Source: Basidiobolus meristosporus CBS 931.73
Taxonomy: Eukaryota; Basidiobolomycota; Basidiobolomycetes; Basidiobolales; Basidiobolaceae
Direction of reading: 5' to 3'
DNA: 64,000 bases
Assembly: GCA_002104905.1 (NCBI GenBank)
Contig: MCFE01000287.1
Span: 39,015-103,014 of the forward strand
Shown here: positions 12,601-21,598 of the stretch, in pieces
Layout of the letters: every line of letters begins with the position of its first letter
Numbering within the stretch: the first letter of the stretch is position 1
Notes under the pieces: generated by a model
The model's database searches: none
Told to the model about the DNA's origin: nothing
What the model saw: only the letters and a program-made list of their open reading frames with translations
Position numbers and translations under genes: made by a program

Positions 12601-13545
12601 ATGTACAGCAAACTCAACAACGCTAGGGTCAAGCGCAAGAACGAATTCGTTGGCCAAGGACAGCGTCCCTTCAATAACGATTTCACTTTGTACAGCCACC
12701 CCATTCTAGCTGGGCTATCAACAGATTCTATGAGTCCAGATCGAAAGAATTATTTGTCAGACACTGCCATCGCCTCCCAAACTATTAATAGCTTATATCC
12801 GATGGCACAGTTTCCCCAGTCTTATGAGCACCCTGATCTAAGACTGAACTTCCTGGAAACCCCAACTACCTATTCCCCCTTCGCCTCTTACTGCCCGCCA
12901 GAGTCGATGCCGACACTATACACCCCACAAATAAGCTCTTACGATGCTAATTCAGTGCAGTCCACACCATTCTTGACTCCCAAGGTAGAGTTTGACCGAA
13001 GTGGCTTTGAATCGAATGATACACAACCACACGCTCCCCAGCAACAAGCTTCCCTCGATTTTTCGCTCTACTGCAAGGATGGTTCGTTTCATGTTGATGA
13101 AGATAAGCAATCAGTCCTAATCGCCCCTTTAGAGGAAATTGCATCGTATAATCACGAAAACAACAAGAAAGAGTGCTTCGAGAACAGTACACTTGAGAAG
13201 AGAGTATCCTCAACCACGAACTTAACACCAGAAACTGCAACCTTCACCTCTGGAGTGGGCTCAAACAGTACCAAGGAAAAGAAGTACGGTTGCGATGTAT
13301 GCGGATTACATTTCGCACGTAAATTTAATCTAAATGTACACATCCGTGGGCATGACCCGAAACTAGCACGTCCCTTTGATTGCCCGGAATGTCCGAAGTC
13401 ATTCGGCAGAAAGCATGATTTGAGCCGCCATCTGGCTACCGTCCACAAGGGTGAAAGGCCACATCAGTGCCCGAGTTGTCAAAAGCATTTCTCAAGAAAA
13501 GATGGCCTACATCGCCATCTGATCAAAGGATGCACAAGCATTTAG
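12601..13545 (+). CDS. C2H2 zinc-finger transcription factor
   Basis: A 314-codon intronless frame from the ATG at 12601; the frame is open further upstream but without an ATG. The first 225 residues are disordered and rich in Ser, Pro, Gln and Tyr (activation-domain-like). The C terminus carries three consecutive C2H2 fingers: YGCDVCGLHFARKFNLNVHI (His pair completed by RGH), FDCPECPKSFGRKHDLSRHL (ATVH) and HQCPSCQKHFSRKDGLHRHL, the last ending IKGC, so its final ligand would be Cys rather than His. TGEKP-like linkers are replaced by DPKLARP and KGERP. This finger arrangement occurs in fungal Crz1- and stress-type regulators, but I cannot assign a specific orthologue or target. Confidence 0.85.
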   Translation: MYSKLNNARVKRKNEFVGQGQRPFNNDFTLYSHPILAGLSTDSMSPDRKNYLSDTAIASQTINSLYPMAQFPQSYEHPDLRLNFLETPTTYSPFASYCPPESMPTLYTPQISSYDANSVQSTPFLTPKVEFDRSGFESNDTQPHAPQQQASLDFSLYCKDGSFHVDEDKQSVLIAPLEEIASYNHENNKKECFENSTLEKRVSSTTNLTPETATFTSGVGSNSTKEKKYGCDVCGLHFARKFNLNVHIRGHDPKLARPFDCPECPKSFGRKHDLSRHLATVHKGERPHQCPSCQKHFSRKDGLHRHLIKGCTSI

Positions 13546-14007
13546 AAGAGTCGTCTATCACAAAACCAGCATTACTTATGATTTAATACTGTATAGGTTA
13601 TGATTCCTCTACTCGTTGAGATGGCATTTTGTATAACCCTATACTTCATGTACCTATTCAAGTATTCTCTCTTCCCATGTAGCATTCTCCTAATTTTGTG
13701 TGCCTCCCCTCATGGATGTATTGGTATTTTAATCGGCTTTAGCCTTTAGCGTGTACGTATCTTTCTATAATCTTTGCATTGCATATCTGTATCTTACTAT
13801 AATCTCTGTTTTGCATGTCTGTATGTTGTATATCGAGTATATGTTGCTTTGTATTGTACACAAATTTATCTGGATTCTACGGGCTTGAATAAATGATCTA
13901 TATGACGATTTTGGCAGTGGTGCGCATGTAGAGGAATGAATACAAATTCAGGAATGCTGGGTATAGGTGGTGCTTGTATGATGTTCAGGTTTGATTCAAC
14001 TATGTTT
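13546..14007. other. convergent 3' region with an imperfect tandem repeat
   Basis: It lies between the zinc-finger gene and the PPR gene, whose 3' ends face each other. Around 13755-13835 a unit of the type CTATAATCTTTGCATTGCAT / CTATAATCTCTGTTTTGCAT recurs imperfectly with following TCTGTAT blocks. No gene was seen. Confidence 0.5.
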
Positions 14008-15954
14008 CTACAAGACCAACTCTTTCTCTAGTAGACAATTGTGCAGATCCGGGAAGTTCTTCCGTAGCTGTTTGGAGAAAACCCTCCGTTGAGCAGGGTC
14101 CCCTGATTTGATCAAAAATCTAGAGATGATTTCTACGGTCTTCACGCTTGGCTTCCACTTGTACTGTTTACATTCTACCCAGAAAGCCTGAATCCCACCG
14201 GAGACATCGCCAAGATGGCAGAGTCCCTCGACGTACGCACTTAGGTTGTTTTCGGTAAATGGAAAGCCCTCATCCTTCAACTTCGCCCAGAAATCACGTA
14301 GCTCGCTTGGGCTGGTGTGATATCCATATGAGTCTAACACAGCCGACAATGATCCATTGAGTGTGTTCGCTGGGAATTTTTTAGTTGCTGCAGACCAGAG
14401 TGACACCACCTCGGCATGATCTTTGATATAGCTGTAGCAATTGATCAGTATTCCGTAGGTGATGGAGGTGTCAGAGATTCCCGCCTTCTTCATCAACTCA
14501 TAGAATGCCAATGCTTTTTCGGGCCTATTCGCCTTTAGACACCCGTTCATGACCGTGTTATAGGTGCTGGCGTTTGGCTTTATGCCGTACTTCTGCATCT
14601 CCCCAATCCACTTCATGGCTCGGCTCAAAGATGTCGCGGAGCACCCTTCGATCATGGTGTTGAAGGTGATTTCATTAGGCTGGGAGTATTTTAGAATCTC
14701 TTGGTAAAGCTGTTCTCCCATTTTAGTATCACCTTGCACGAAATACCCCTTAAGCAGTGTGTTGTACGTCGCTATGGTGGGCTGGGTACGGTGCTTTTGC
14801 ATCTCACTCCTCACGTAATCCAGATATTTTATATCGTATTCGTCGGTGTATACGATCCCTTTGAGCAGCGTGTTAAATGTGATGACGCTAGGCCTCAGTC
14901 CTGATTTGATGCCATCTGAATATATCTTCAGAATATCCTCGATTGGCCAGGATTGAGTCATTGAATTCAAGACTGCGTTAAACGTTATTGTGTCCACAGT
15001 CAATCCATCTTGCATCATCAAGTTGAACATCTCTCTGGCTTTCTCAGGGCGCTGAGATTTCCCATAGGTATCGATCAAAATACTGTAGCAAACGTTATTG
15101 GGCTTTACTCCCGCCTTTGTCAGGGTGTCGTAAACTTTGGACATCAGCGTGGTATCTTTCTCGTTACGGCAATGCTTCAGAAGCGCGCTAAAGGTGAATG
15201 CGTCCGGCTTTGCGCCCTCGGAAAGTAGCTTCTCGAACTTCTCAAACGCCAGTTTGGCTGACTTTCTTCCTAGCATTTCTAGGTAGATATTACACACGTA
15301 AATATCCGGAACGCCCTCCATAGACGATATCTGATCAAACGTGTGTTGGACTTGTTGAAGCGTTCCATACCTGTATTGGAACAATATCAACGGGAATAGC
15401 TCCTGAGGGGTTTTGAAAGAAATATTCAAGGAGTCCATGGTTTTCAAGAGTGTATGGCATTTGTTTTGGAACTCGACCGAACCTTCAGTTCTTTTTCCCA
15501 ATACACGAAGTAGACGAGACAATTGTAGGGTAGATACTTGTCTGACCGAGTGGATTTTTAGCAATTCTTCAAATGCCTCCCAAGCTGCAACAGCATTTCG
15601 TTCTCTCAAAGCAATCTCTAAGGTTGCCTTGTGGTTAATACGTAAAGACTTGATACCGGGCATTGAAGTCTTGGGTTGTGCTGGCACAGACAATTGGTCA
15701 GTATTGCCCGGTTTCTGCTTTTCCATCACAGAATACTTGTCCTTTGTTGAAGGTAAATTCTTTTCTGAATATGTGGCAAGTAGACGGATATGTGTATGAA
15801 TACGAGGAAAACCAAAAGAGGGCGGAAGAGCAGATGACTTGTTCAGCGATACAAATTTGTGTGTAGGTAGAGAAGCCCTGATACGGTTAAGCATTGTTGG
15901 CCTAACATCACTTGAGTAGTTTACTGAACGAGAAAAACAGCGTTGTAACAGCAT
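14008..15954 (-). CDS. mitochondrial pentatricopeptide-repeat protein
   Basis: A single 648-codon exon. It starts MLLQRCFSRSVNYSSDVRPT, a presequence with regularly spaced Arg and no acids until residue 16. From about residue 185 to 560 there are roughly ten 35-residue PPR units, for example PDAFTFSALLKHCRNEKDTT, KPNNVCYSILIDTYGKSQRP, TVDTITFNAVLNSM, RPSVITFNTLLKGI, QPTIATYNTLLKGYFVQGD and KPNASTYNTVMNGCLKANRP. PPR proteins bind single-stranded organellar RNA and act in processing, stability or translation of mitochondrial transcripts. The specific target cannot be read reliably, though positions 5 and 35 of each unit are intact enough for code-based prediction. The C-terminal 80 residues are helical but lack clear repeats. 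Confidence 0.9.
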   Translation of the reverse strand: MLLQRCFSRSVNYSSDVRPTMLNRIRASLPTHKFVSLNKSSALPPSFGFPRIHTHIRLLATYSEKNLPSTKDKYSVMEKQKPGNTDQLSVPAQPKTSMPGIKSLRINHKATLEIALRERNAVAAWEAFEELLKIHSVRQVSTLQLSRLLRVLGKRTEGSVEFQNKCHTLLKTMDSLNISFKTPQELFPLILFQYRYGTLQQVQHTFDQISSMEGVPDIYVCNIYLEMLGRKSAKLAFEKFEKLLSEGAKPDAFTFSALLKHCRNEKDTTLMSKVYDTLTKAGVKPNNVCYSILIDTYGKSQRPEKAREMFNLMMQDGLTVDTITFNAVLNSMTQSWPIEDILKIYSDGIKSGLRPSVITFNTLLKGIVYTDEYDIKYLDYVRSEMQKHRTQPTIATYNTLLKGYFVQGDTKMGEQLYQEILKYSQPNEITFNTMIEGCSATSLSRAMKWIGEMQKYGIKPNASTYNTVMNGCLKANRPEKALAFYELMKKAGISDTSITYGILINCYSYIKDHAEVVSLWSAATKKFPANTLNGSLSAVLDSYGYHTSPSELRDFWAKLKDEGFPFTENNLSAYVEGLCHLGDVSGGIQAFWVECKQYKWKPSVKTVEIISRFLIKSGDPAQRRVFSKQLRKNFPDLHNCLLEKELVL

Positions 15955-16200
15955 TCCAGAGCGAATCGCAACGGTGAAAAGTCGTTTTGCATGACACTCC
16001 AGTTGATAGACCGCTCTTTTAGGATCTGACTATGGCTGCTTGATGTTGGGATTAAAATTTTTCTGGAGTAGAAATATCTTGATGAAGAGCGGATTCACCA
16101 GATTAATTATCCTTAGATGGCTTTTATAGTATTCTGAATTAGCACAACATGATGAATTCAATAGACAAATCTTAAAATATGAATAGGATGAATTATCCGG
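15955..16200. other. intergenic up to the inverted-repeat edge
   Basis: Promoter side of the PPR gene. AT-rich, with no coding signal. It ends exactly where homology to the second aminotransferase copy begins. Confidence 0.5.
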
Positions 16201-17879
16201 GAATACCCAAAGGTTTATTCTGTTTACATACAATACAATAGGATTGATATCTACAAGTGAGTTAACAAGCTTGTAGCCTGTGGCGTAGGTATTTCGGTAA
16301 ATGTAATGGTTGCTCGGGTAGAATTCGGGTAGTGGAAACCTTGGTATGGTTATGCTGTGCAGCGGAGTTGAATCAATCTGAAAGCCGGTAAATTGCAGTG
16401 CGATTTGGAGGGTGGGTAAATGGTGGAGATCCCGGTATGTCCTTGGTCTTTCCTACCAGGTATCACCTTCCACACTACCACCCAACTAACCCACCACAAC
16501 CTTATTCCAGATCATTGTAGCTCCGGTCATAGACTTCTTCACAACGATGCAGTACTACCCTCAACCCCCACATGGCTCTAATGCTCCTCCTCCAGTGCCC
16601 CAGGAATATCCTTGAGATCCATCTCGACAAGATCTTTGAGTGCCTGTCCAATAATCTGGGTGCCTTCAAGGAGTTGCTCCTCGGTGATGACAAGCGGAGG
16701 TGCCAACCGAATGATGTTCTCATGGGTAGGCTTGGCCAAAAGCCCTCTCTCCTTCAGGAGCAAGCACAAGTGCCAGGCGGTCTTTGGTGCCGCCTTCTCT
16801 TGGTCAATGACAATGGCGTTCAACAATCCACGTCCACGGACACAGGAGACAATTGGCGAGTTCAGGTTGCGGAGCTCCTTGCGGAAAATCTCGCCGAGAC
16901 GTTCGGCTCTCTCGACAAGACCCTCCTCCTTGACCACCTCGAGTGCGGCCATGGCGACAGCACACCCAAGCGGATTGCCACCATAGGTGGATCCATGCTC
17001 TCCGGGCTTGATGCACAGCATCACTTCCTTGTCGGCCAACACCGCTGACACTGGGTAAACTCCTCCGGAGAGGGCCTTGCCAAGGAGAACCATGTCTGGG
17101 CGGAAGCCCTCGTGATCAATGGCTAGCATGGTTCCAGTACGCGCAATACCGGTCTGGATCTCATCAGCAATGAAGAGAATGTTGTGCTTCTTGCACAGGT
17201 CATAGCACTTGCGGAGGTATCCCTCATCCGGAACCATGATACCAGCCTCGCCCTGGATTGGCTCCACAAGGAATGCCGCGATCTTCTCAGGCTGTGCCTC
17301 GATGGCCGCCTTGAGATCGTCGTAGTTGTTGTACCGAATCTCACGTCCAGTCTTGGTGCAGAATGGCCCGACATTGGGAAGGTAGGGCCCGAACTCATTG
17401 CGTGCATCCGGGTCGGTAGACATGGAAATGATGCCACAGGTACGTCCGTGGAAGTTGTTGCTGCAGGAGAGAACAACCGCCTCGTTGGCTGGAATTCCCT
17501 TCTTCTGGTAACCCCACTTACGGGCAAGCTTGATGGCTGTCTCCACCGCTTCAGCTCCGGTGTTCATGGGTAGGACCATCTCGTAGCCAAAGTACTCCGT
17601 CACATACTTGGCGTAGCGTCCGAACACGTCATTGTAGAAGGCACGGGAGCTAAGGCATAGCTTTTGTGCTTGCTCCACCAAGGCATTGATGATCTTGGGG
17701 TGGCTGTGACCTTGGTTGACTGCGGAGTATGCTGAGAGGAAATCAAAGTACTGCTTGCCCTCGGGGTCCCAAACATACACTCCCTCGGCCTTGGAGAAGA
17801 CCACGGGGAGGGGGTGGTAGTTGTGGGCACTGTAGCTGTGTTCTAGCTCGATAATTTGTTCGGAGGAGTAAATGGTCAT
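16201..17879 (-). repeat. inverted-repeat arm A (aminotransferase copy 1 plus 3' flank)
   Basis: This 1679-bp stretch matches, in reverse complement and with no length difference, 18969-20647. It contains the whole coding region of copy 1 and 377 bp beyond the stop codon. Homology stops abruptly at the start codon on one side and at 16201 (GAATACCCAAAGG) on the other. Mismatches cluster in the first seven codons and are otherwise scattered singles. Confidence 0.93.
16578..17879 (-). CDS. CAR2: ornithine aminotransferase, copy 1
   Basis: A 433-codon intronless gene of PLP-dependent class III aminotransferases (OAT), converting ornithine plus 2-oxoglutarate to glutamate semialdehyde in arginine catabolism. 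Seen: the N-terminal [39 protein letters not shown], the [14 protein letters not shown] cofactor-phosphate region, [14 protein letters not shown] with the Asp that contacts the pyridine nitrogen, and the Schiff-base lysine K268 in [15 protein letters not shown]. There is no presequence, consistent with a cytosolic enzyme as in yeast. It differs from copy 2 at residues 3 and 5 only (Ile/Val, Ser/Thr). Its TATA box is CTATAAAAG on the minus strand near 17931-17923. Confidence 0.95.
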   Translation of the reverse strand: MTIYSSEQIIELEHSYSAHNYHPLPVVFSKAEGVYVWDPEGKQYFDFLSAYSAVNQGHSHPKIINALVEQAQKLCLSSRAFYNDVFGRYAKYVTEYFGYEMVLPMNTGAEAVETAIKLARKWGYQKKGIPANEAVVLSCSNNFHGRTCGIISMSTDPDARNEFGPYLPNVGPFCTKTGREIRYNNYDDLKAAIEAQPEKIAAFLVEPIQGEAGIMVPDEGYLRKCYDLCKKHNILFIADEIQTGIARTGTMLAIDHEGFRPDMVLLGKALSGGVYPVSAVLADKEVMLCIKPGEHGSTYGGNPLGCAVAMAALEVVKEEGLVERAERLGEIFRKELRNLNSPIVSCVRGRGLLNAIVIDQEKAAPKTAWHLCLLLKERGLLAKPTHENIIRLAPPLVITEEQLLEGTQIIGQALKDLVEMDLKDIPGALEEEH

Positions 17880-18968
17880 GGTATTGTTCTAACAATGCTT
17901 GCTACGGAATGGCAAATGTCGCCTTTTATAGTTCAGTTTGGAAAATTCTGGAGATGTCAACTTCGTGACCCACCAATCATCTTTCTTGTGAGGCCAATTT
18001 CTCACATACGTACCTAACTTGAGGTCCATTTCATTCCAGAATACCTAAATGTTGTGATAATGTGCCAACTTTTTATGATATTGATATTGAGGATCCGTAT
18101 ATATCCCACAAAATTTCAGAAGCGCATCGGACCTCTTTCGGACCTGTGTCTCAGGGGGTCCGAATAGGATATAGATCTCATCGGACCAGAACCATGGTTC
18201 AAGTACAGCGAATTCCATAAAATAGACTTGGTCCAGCGGCTCGGATTGCAATATATCTGACATTCTACAGTACCCAGTACCTTCAATTATATTCACTCAA
18301 GATTTCCTGAATTTCAAAAATCTGCGGTGGATACACGAATATTGCACTCTGCTTCAATGATGGTCCAATGATGTAATAACGTTAACAATATTAACCTTTA
18401 TCACGGAGTCTAAAGAGAGGACTTGCGGAAGTACCAATGATTGATGCATTCCAATATTGACAGTTTCGAATTGGATGGCGAGTTTTTTGTTGCCCGAAAT
18501 CGGGAATGTTGCTAACAAATAACTGTAAAACACTTTCTAAAACTGCAGGACAATATTCAGGTTCACATTCACATACAGTTCATGGGCCATTCCTGGGAAT
18601 CTCGAAAACTAGGGGTATGTGTGGGAAATTTTGATCATCATACTCGAGACGTCGTACAAATATGGGTGCAAAAGAATTGACATCTAGAATATTAATGTTT
18701 TGGTGAATGGTTACCGTTTGAATGACGCCCATATATTCTCAAGAATGAAACCTTTCACTGATTTCTGTAATAGTAGGTTCCGTGTCCAGTTGCTCTTAAA
18801 GAGTTCCGAGGATAAAGTCATATGATTAGCGGGCTTTGATAGCACTAATGATTGGCTGGTTCCTATTAGATCATTCTAAATCAAGCTTAAGGTTGGCCAA
18901 ATATCATTTCACGAACATCTATAAATATAGCCTTTTTCTGGCTAATGGTCAACTATTGATCATCCGAT
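17880..18968. promoter_or_regulatory. spacer of the inverted repeat with two unlike divergent promoters
   Basis: This 1089-bp segment separates the start codons of the two aminotransferase genes. Each side carries its own TATA box close to the ATG: minus-strand TATAAAAG at 17930-17923 and plus-strand TATAAATA at 18920-18927. The sequences directly 5' of the two ATGs show no similarity. An 83-codon minus-strand frame (18296-18045) resembles nothing and is taken as chance. Confidence 0.75.
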
Positions 18969-20270
18969 ATGACCGTCTACACCTCTGAGCAAATTATCGA
19001 GCTAGAACACAGCTACAGTGCCCACAACTACCACCCCCTCCCCGTGGTCTTCTCCAAGGCCGAGGGAGTGTATGTTTGGGACCCCGAGGGCAAGCAGTAC
19101 TTTGATTTCCTCTCAGCATACTCCGCAGTCAACCAAGGTCACAGCCACCCCAAGATCATCAATGCCTTGGTGGAGCAAGCACAAAAGCTATGCCTTAGTT
19201 CCCGTGCCTTCTATAATGACGTGTTCGGACGCTACGCCAAGTATGTGACGGAGTACTTTGGCTATGAGATGGTCCTACCCATGAACACCGGAGCTGAAGC
19301 TGTGGAGACAGCCATCAAGCTTGCCCGTAAGTGGGGTTACCAGAAGAAGGGAATTCCAGCCAACGAGGCGGTTGTTCTCTCCTGCAGCAACAACTTCCAC
19401 GGACGTACCTGTGGCATCATTTCCATGTCTACCGACCCGGATGCACGCAATGAGTTCGGGCCCTACCTTCCCAATGTCGGGCCATTCTGCACCAAGACTG
19501 GACGTGAGATTCGGTACAACAACTACGACGATCTCAAGGCGGCCATCGAGGCACAGCCTGAGAAGATCGCGGCATTCCTTGTGGAGCCAATCCAGGGCGA
19601 GGCTGGTATCATGGTTCCGGATGAGGGATACCTTCGCAAGTGCTATGACCTGTGCAAGAAGCACAACATTCTCTTCATTGCTGATGAGATCCAGACCGGT
19701 ATTGCGCGTACTGGAACCATGCTAGCCATTGATCACGAGGGCTTCCGCCCAGACATGGTTCTCCTTGGCAAGGCCCTCTCCGGAGGAGTTTACCCAGTGT
19801 CAGCGGTGTTGGCCGACAAGGAAGTGATGCTGTGCATCAAGCCCGGAGAGCATGGATCCACCTATGGTGGCAATCCACTTGGGTGTGCTGTCGCCATGGC
19901 CGCACTCGAGGTGGTCAAGGAGGAGGGTCTTGTCGAGAGAGCCGAACGTCTTGGCGAGATTTTCCGCAAGGAGCTCCGCAACCTGAACTCGCCAATTGTC
20001 TCCTGTGTCCGTGGACGTGGATTGTTGAACGCCATTGTCATTGACCAAGAGAAGGCGGCACCAAAGACCGCCTGGCACCTGTGCTTGCTCCTGAAGGAGA
20101 GAGGGCTTTTGGCCAAGCCTACTCATGAGAACATCATTCGGTTGGCACCTCCACTTGTCATCACCGAGGAGCAACTCCTTGAAGGCACCCAGATTATTGG
20201 ACAGGCACTCAAAGATCTTGTCGAGATGGATCTCAAGGATATTCCTGGGGCACTGGAGGAGGAGCATTAG
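18969..20270 (+). CDS. CAR2: ornithine aminotransferase, copy 2
   Basis: A 433-codon gene, identical in length to copy 1 and differing in protein only near the N terminus (MTVYTSEQ versus MTIYSSEQ). All catalytic features are intact, including K268, DEIQTG and the glycine-rich cofactor region, so both copies should be active. The 5' region is unrelated to that of copy 1, so the two may be expressed under different conditions. TATAAATA sits about 45 bp before the ATG. The downstream 377 bp is duplicated too, so both transcripts should end in the same 3' UTR. Confidence 0.95.
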   Translation: MTVYTSEQIIELEHSYSAHNYHPLPVVFSKAEGVYVWDPEGKQYFDFLSAYSAVNQGHSHPKIINALVEQAQKLCLSSRAFYNDVFGRYAKYVTEYFGYEMVLPMNTGAEAVETAIKLARKWGYQKKGIPANEAVVLSCSNNFHGRTCGIISMSTDPDARNEFGPYLPNVGPFCTKTGREIRYNNYDDLKAAIEAQPEKIAAFLVEPIQGEAGIMVPDEGYLRKCYDLCKKHNILFIADEIQTGIARTGTMLAIDHEGFRPDMVLLGKALSGGVYPVSAVLADKEVMLCIKPGEHGSTYGGNPLGCAVAMAALEVVKEEGLVERAERLGEIFRKELRNLNSPIVSCVRGRGLLNAIVIDQEKAAPKTAWHLCLLLKERGLLAKPTHENIIRLAPPLVITEEQLLEGTQIIGQALKDLVEMDLKDIPGALEEEH

Positions 20271-20647
20271 AGCCATGTGGGGGTTGAGGGTAGTACTGCA
20301 TCGTTGTGAAGAAGTCTATGACCGGAGCTACAATGATCTGGAATAAGGTTGTGGTGGGTTAGTTGGGTGGTAGTGTGGAAGGTGATACCTGGTAGGAAAG
20401 ACCAAGGACATACCGGGATCTCCACCATTTACCCACCCTCCAAATCACACTGCAATTTACCGGCTTTCAGATTGATTCAACTCCGCTGCACAGCATAACC
20501 ATACCAAGGTTTCCACTACCCGAATTCTACCCGAGCAACCATTACATTTACCGAAATACCTACGCCACAGGCTACAAGCTTGTTAACTCACTTGTAGATA
20601 TCAATCCTATTGTATTGTATGTAAACAGAATAAACCTTTGGGTATTC
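18969..20647 (+). repeat. inverted-repeat arm B (aminotransferase copy 2 plus 3' flank)
   Basis: Reverse-complement partner of 16201-17879, equal in length (1679 bp). The right edge is at GGGTATTC (20640-20647), after which the sequences diverge. No terminal inverted repeats or target duplications of a transposon were noticed at the arm edges. Confidence 0.93.
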
Positions 20648-21598
20648 ACCAGTAAATTCTATTTCAAGTCGAGTATCTGGTAAATATTCTTGAAGCGACG
20701 AATGATAGTAAACTGTCAAGTCCAAAAAATCGGAGCGATATCAACGCCTCAGCATGGACGGAATAGTTTGAGTTGGTTATCAGGAATCGAGAATTTTCAT
20801 AGATATATGGACTCAGCAGCTTGGTAACGTATGTTGAATTCATTAATCATGAGCAAAGAAGTATCATTATTGTATCGGGAATAATGGGGCCGAGAATGTG
20901 GTTTTGTAAATGCTTAGCACCTCAAAATAAATTATCAATGGAGGTAGTGAAGAGCATATTAAACCAACTTTGAAATATCTAGTCGCTGGCGTATTCAACA
21001 AAATACATTAGTGGCGACTTCCGAAACAGATCTAGATGGTAATTTATGACCAGCTCATGACCTAGAAATGCAAATAGTGAATGACATAGTTTTACGATGC
21101 ATTTAGATAGATATATAACTATTTATGTGGTTAGACCCTTTATGGCTTGCAAAGCGCAGTCCAAACAAAAATAAATAATGTTCAGCAACTACGTCATGGA
21201 GCTTCAATAGTGTTCACTTAACAGAGGAAACATACTCATTCTGGGAGGATGCTCGGGGTAGATTAGCCAAGGTTGCCTATATTACACTATTATTGGGTAC
21301 TACATCTTGGAGGCGCTAATCAGCCAAGTGTACTGAACGATATGGAAGTGACACTTCGGATGGTCAATACTCAACCAAGCATTCATACGTATTGAGAGGT
21401 GTTTAAAGTGACGGCACATGCCCAAAGTTCACGTTACACGCACATTTTTGACATGTACCTACTAGTTCGCGAATGGCTCACCTGATGATAGTGCCTTCGA
21501 AGTCTAACCATAAATAAAAGCGGCCGCACAGCAGAGTTAACATCATCTATGTATAATCTCTAGAATACCTTTTCACCACCTTTTACTCAGAATTCTTG
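20648..21598. promoter_or_regulatory. 951-bp upstream region of PDR transporter 1
   Basis: AT-rich. A TATA-like ATAAATAAAA at 21510-21519 lies about 80 bp before the ATG at 21599. I saw no exact copy of the yeast PDRE (TCCGCGGA). Confidence 0.5.

Noticed and set aside
19800-20276. Long antisense frames (up to 158 codons) in both aminotransferase copies
   Set aside because: They are by-products of codon use in the sense gene and are mirrored in both arms; no independent coding support.
16201-20647. Inverted repeat as a DNA transposon carrying aminotransferase
   Set aside because: No transposase, no terminal inverted repeats at the outer edges and no target duplication were seen. Gene duplication with conversion is simpler.
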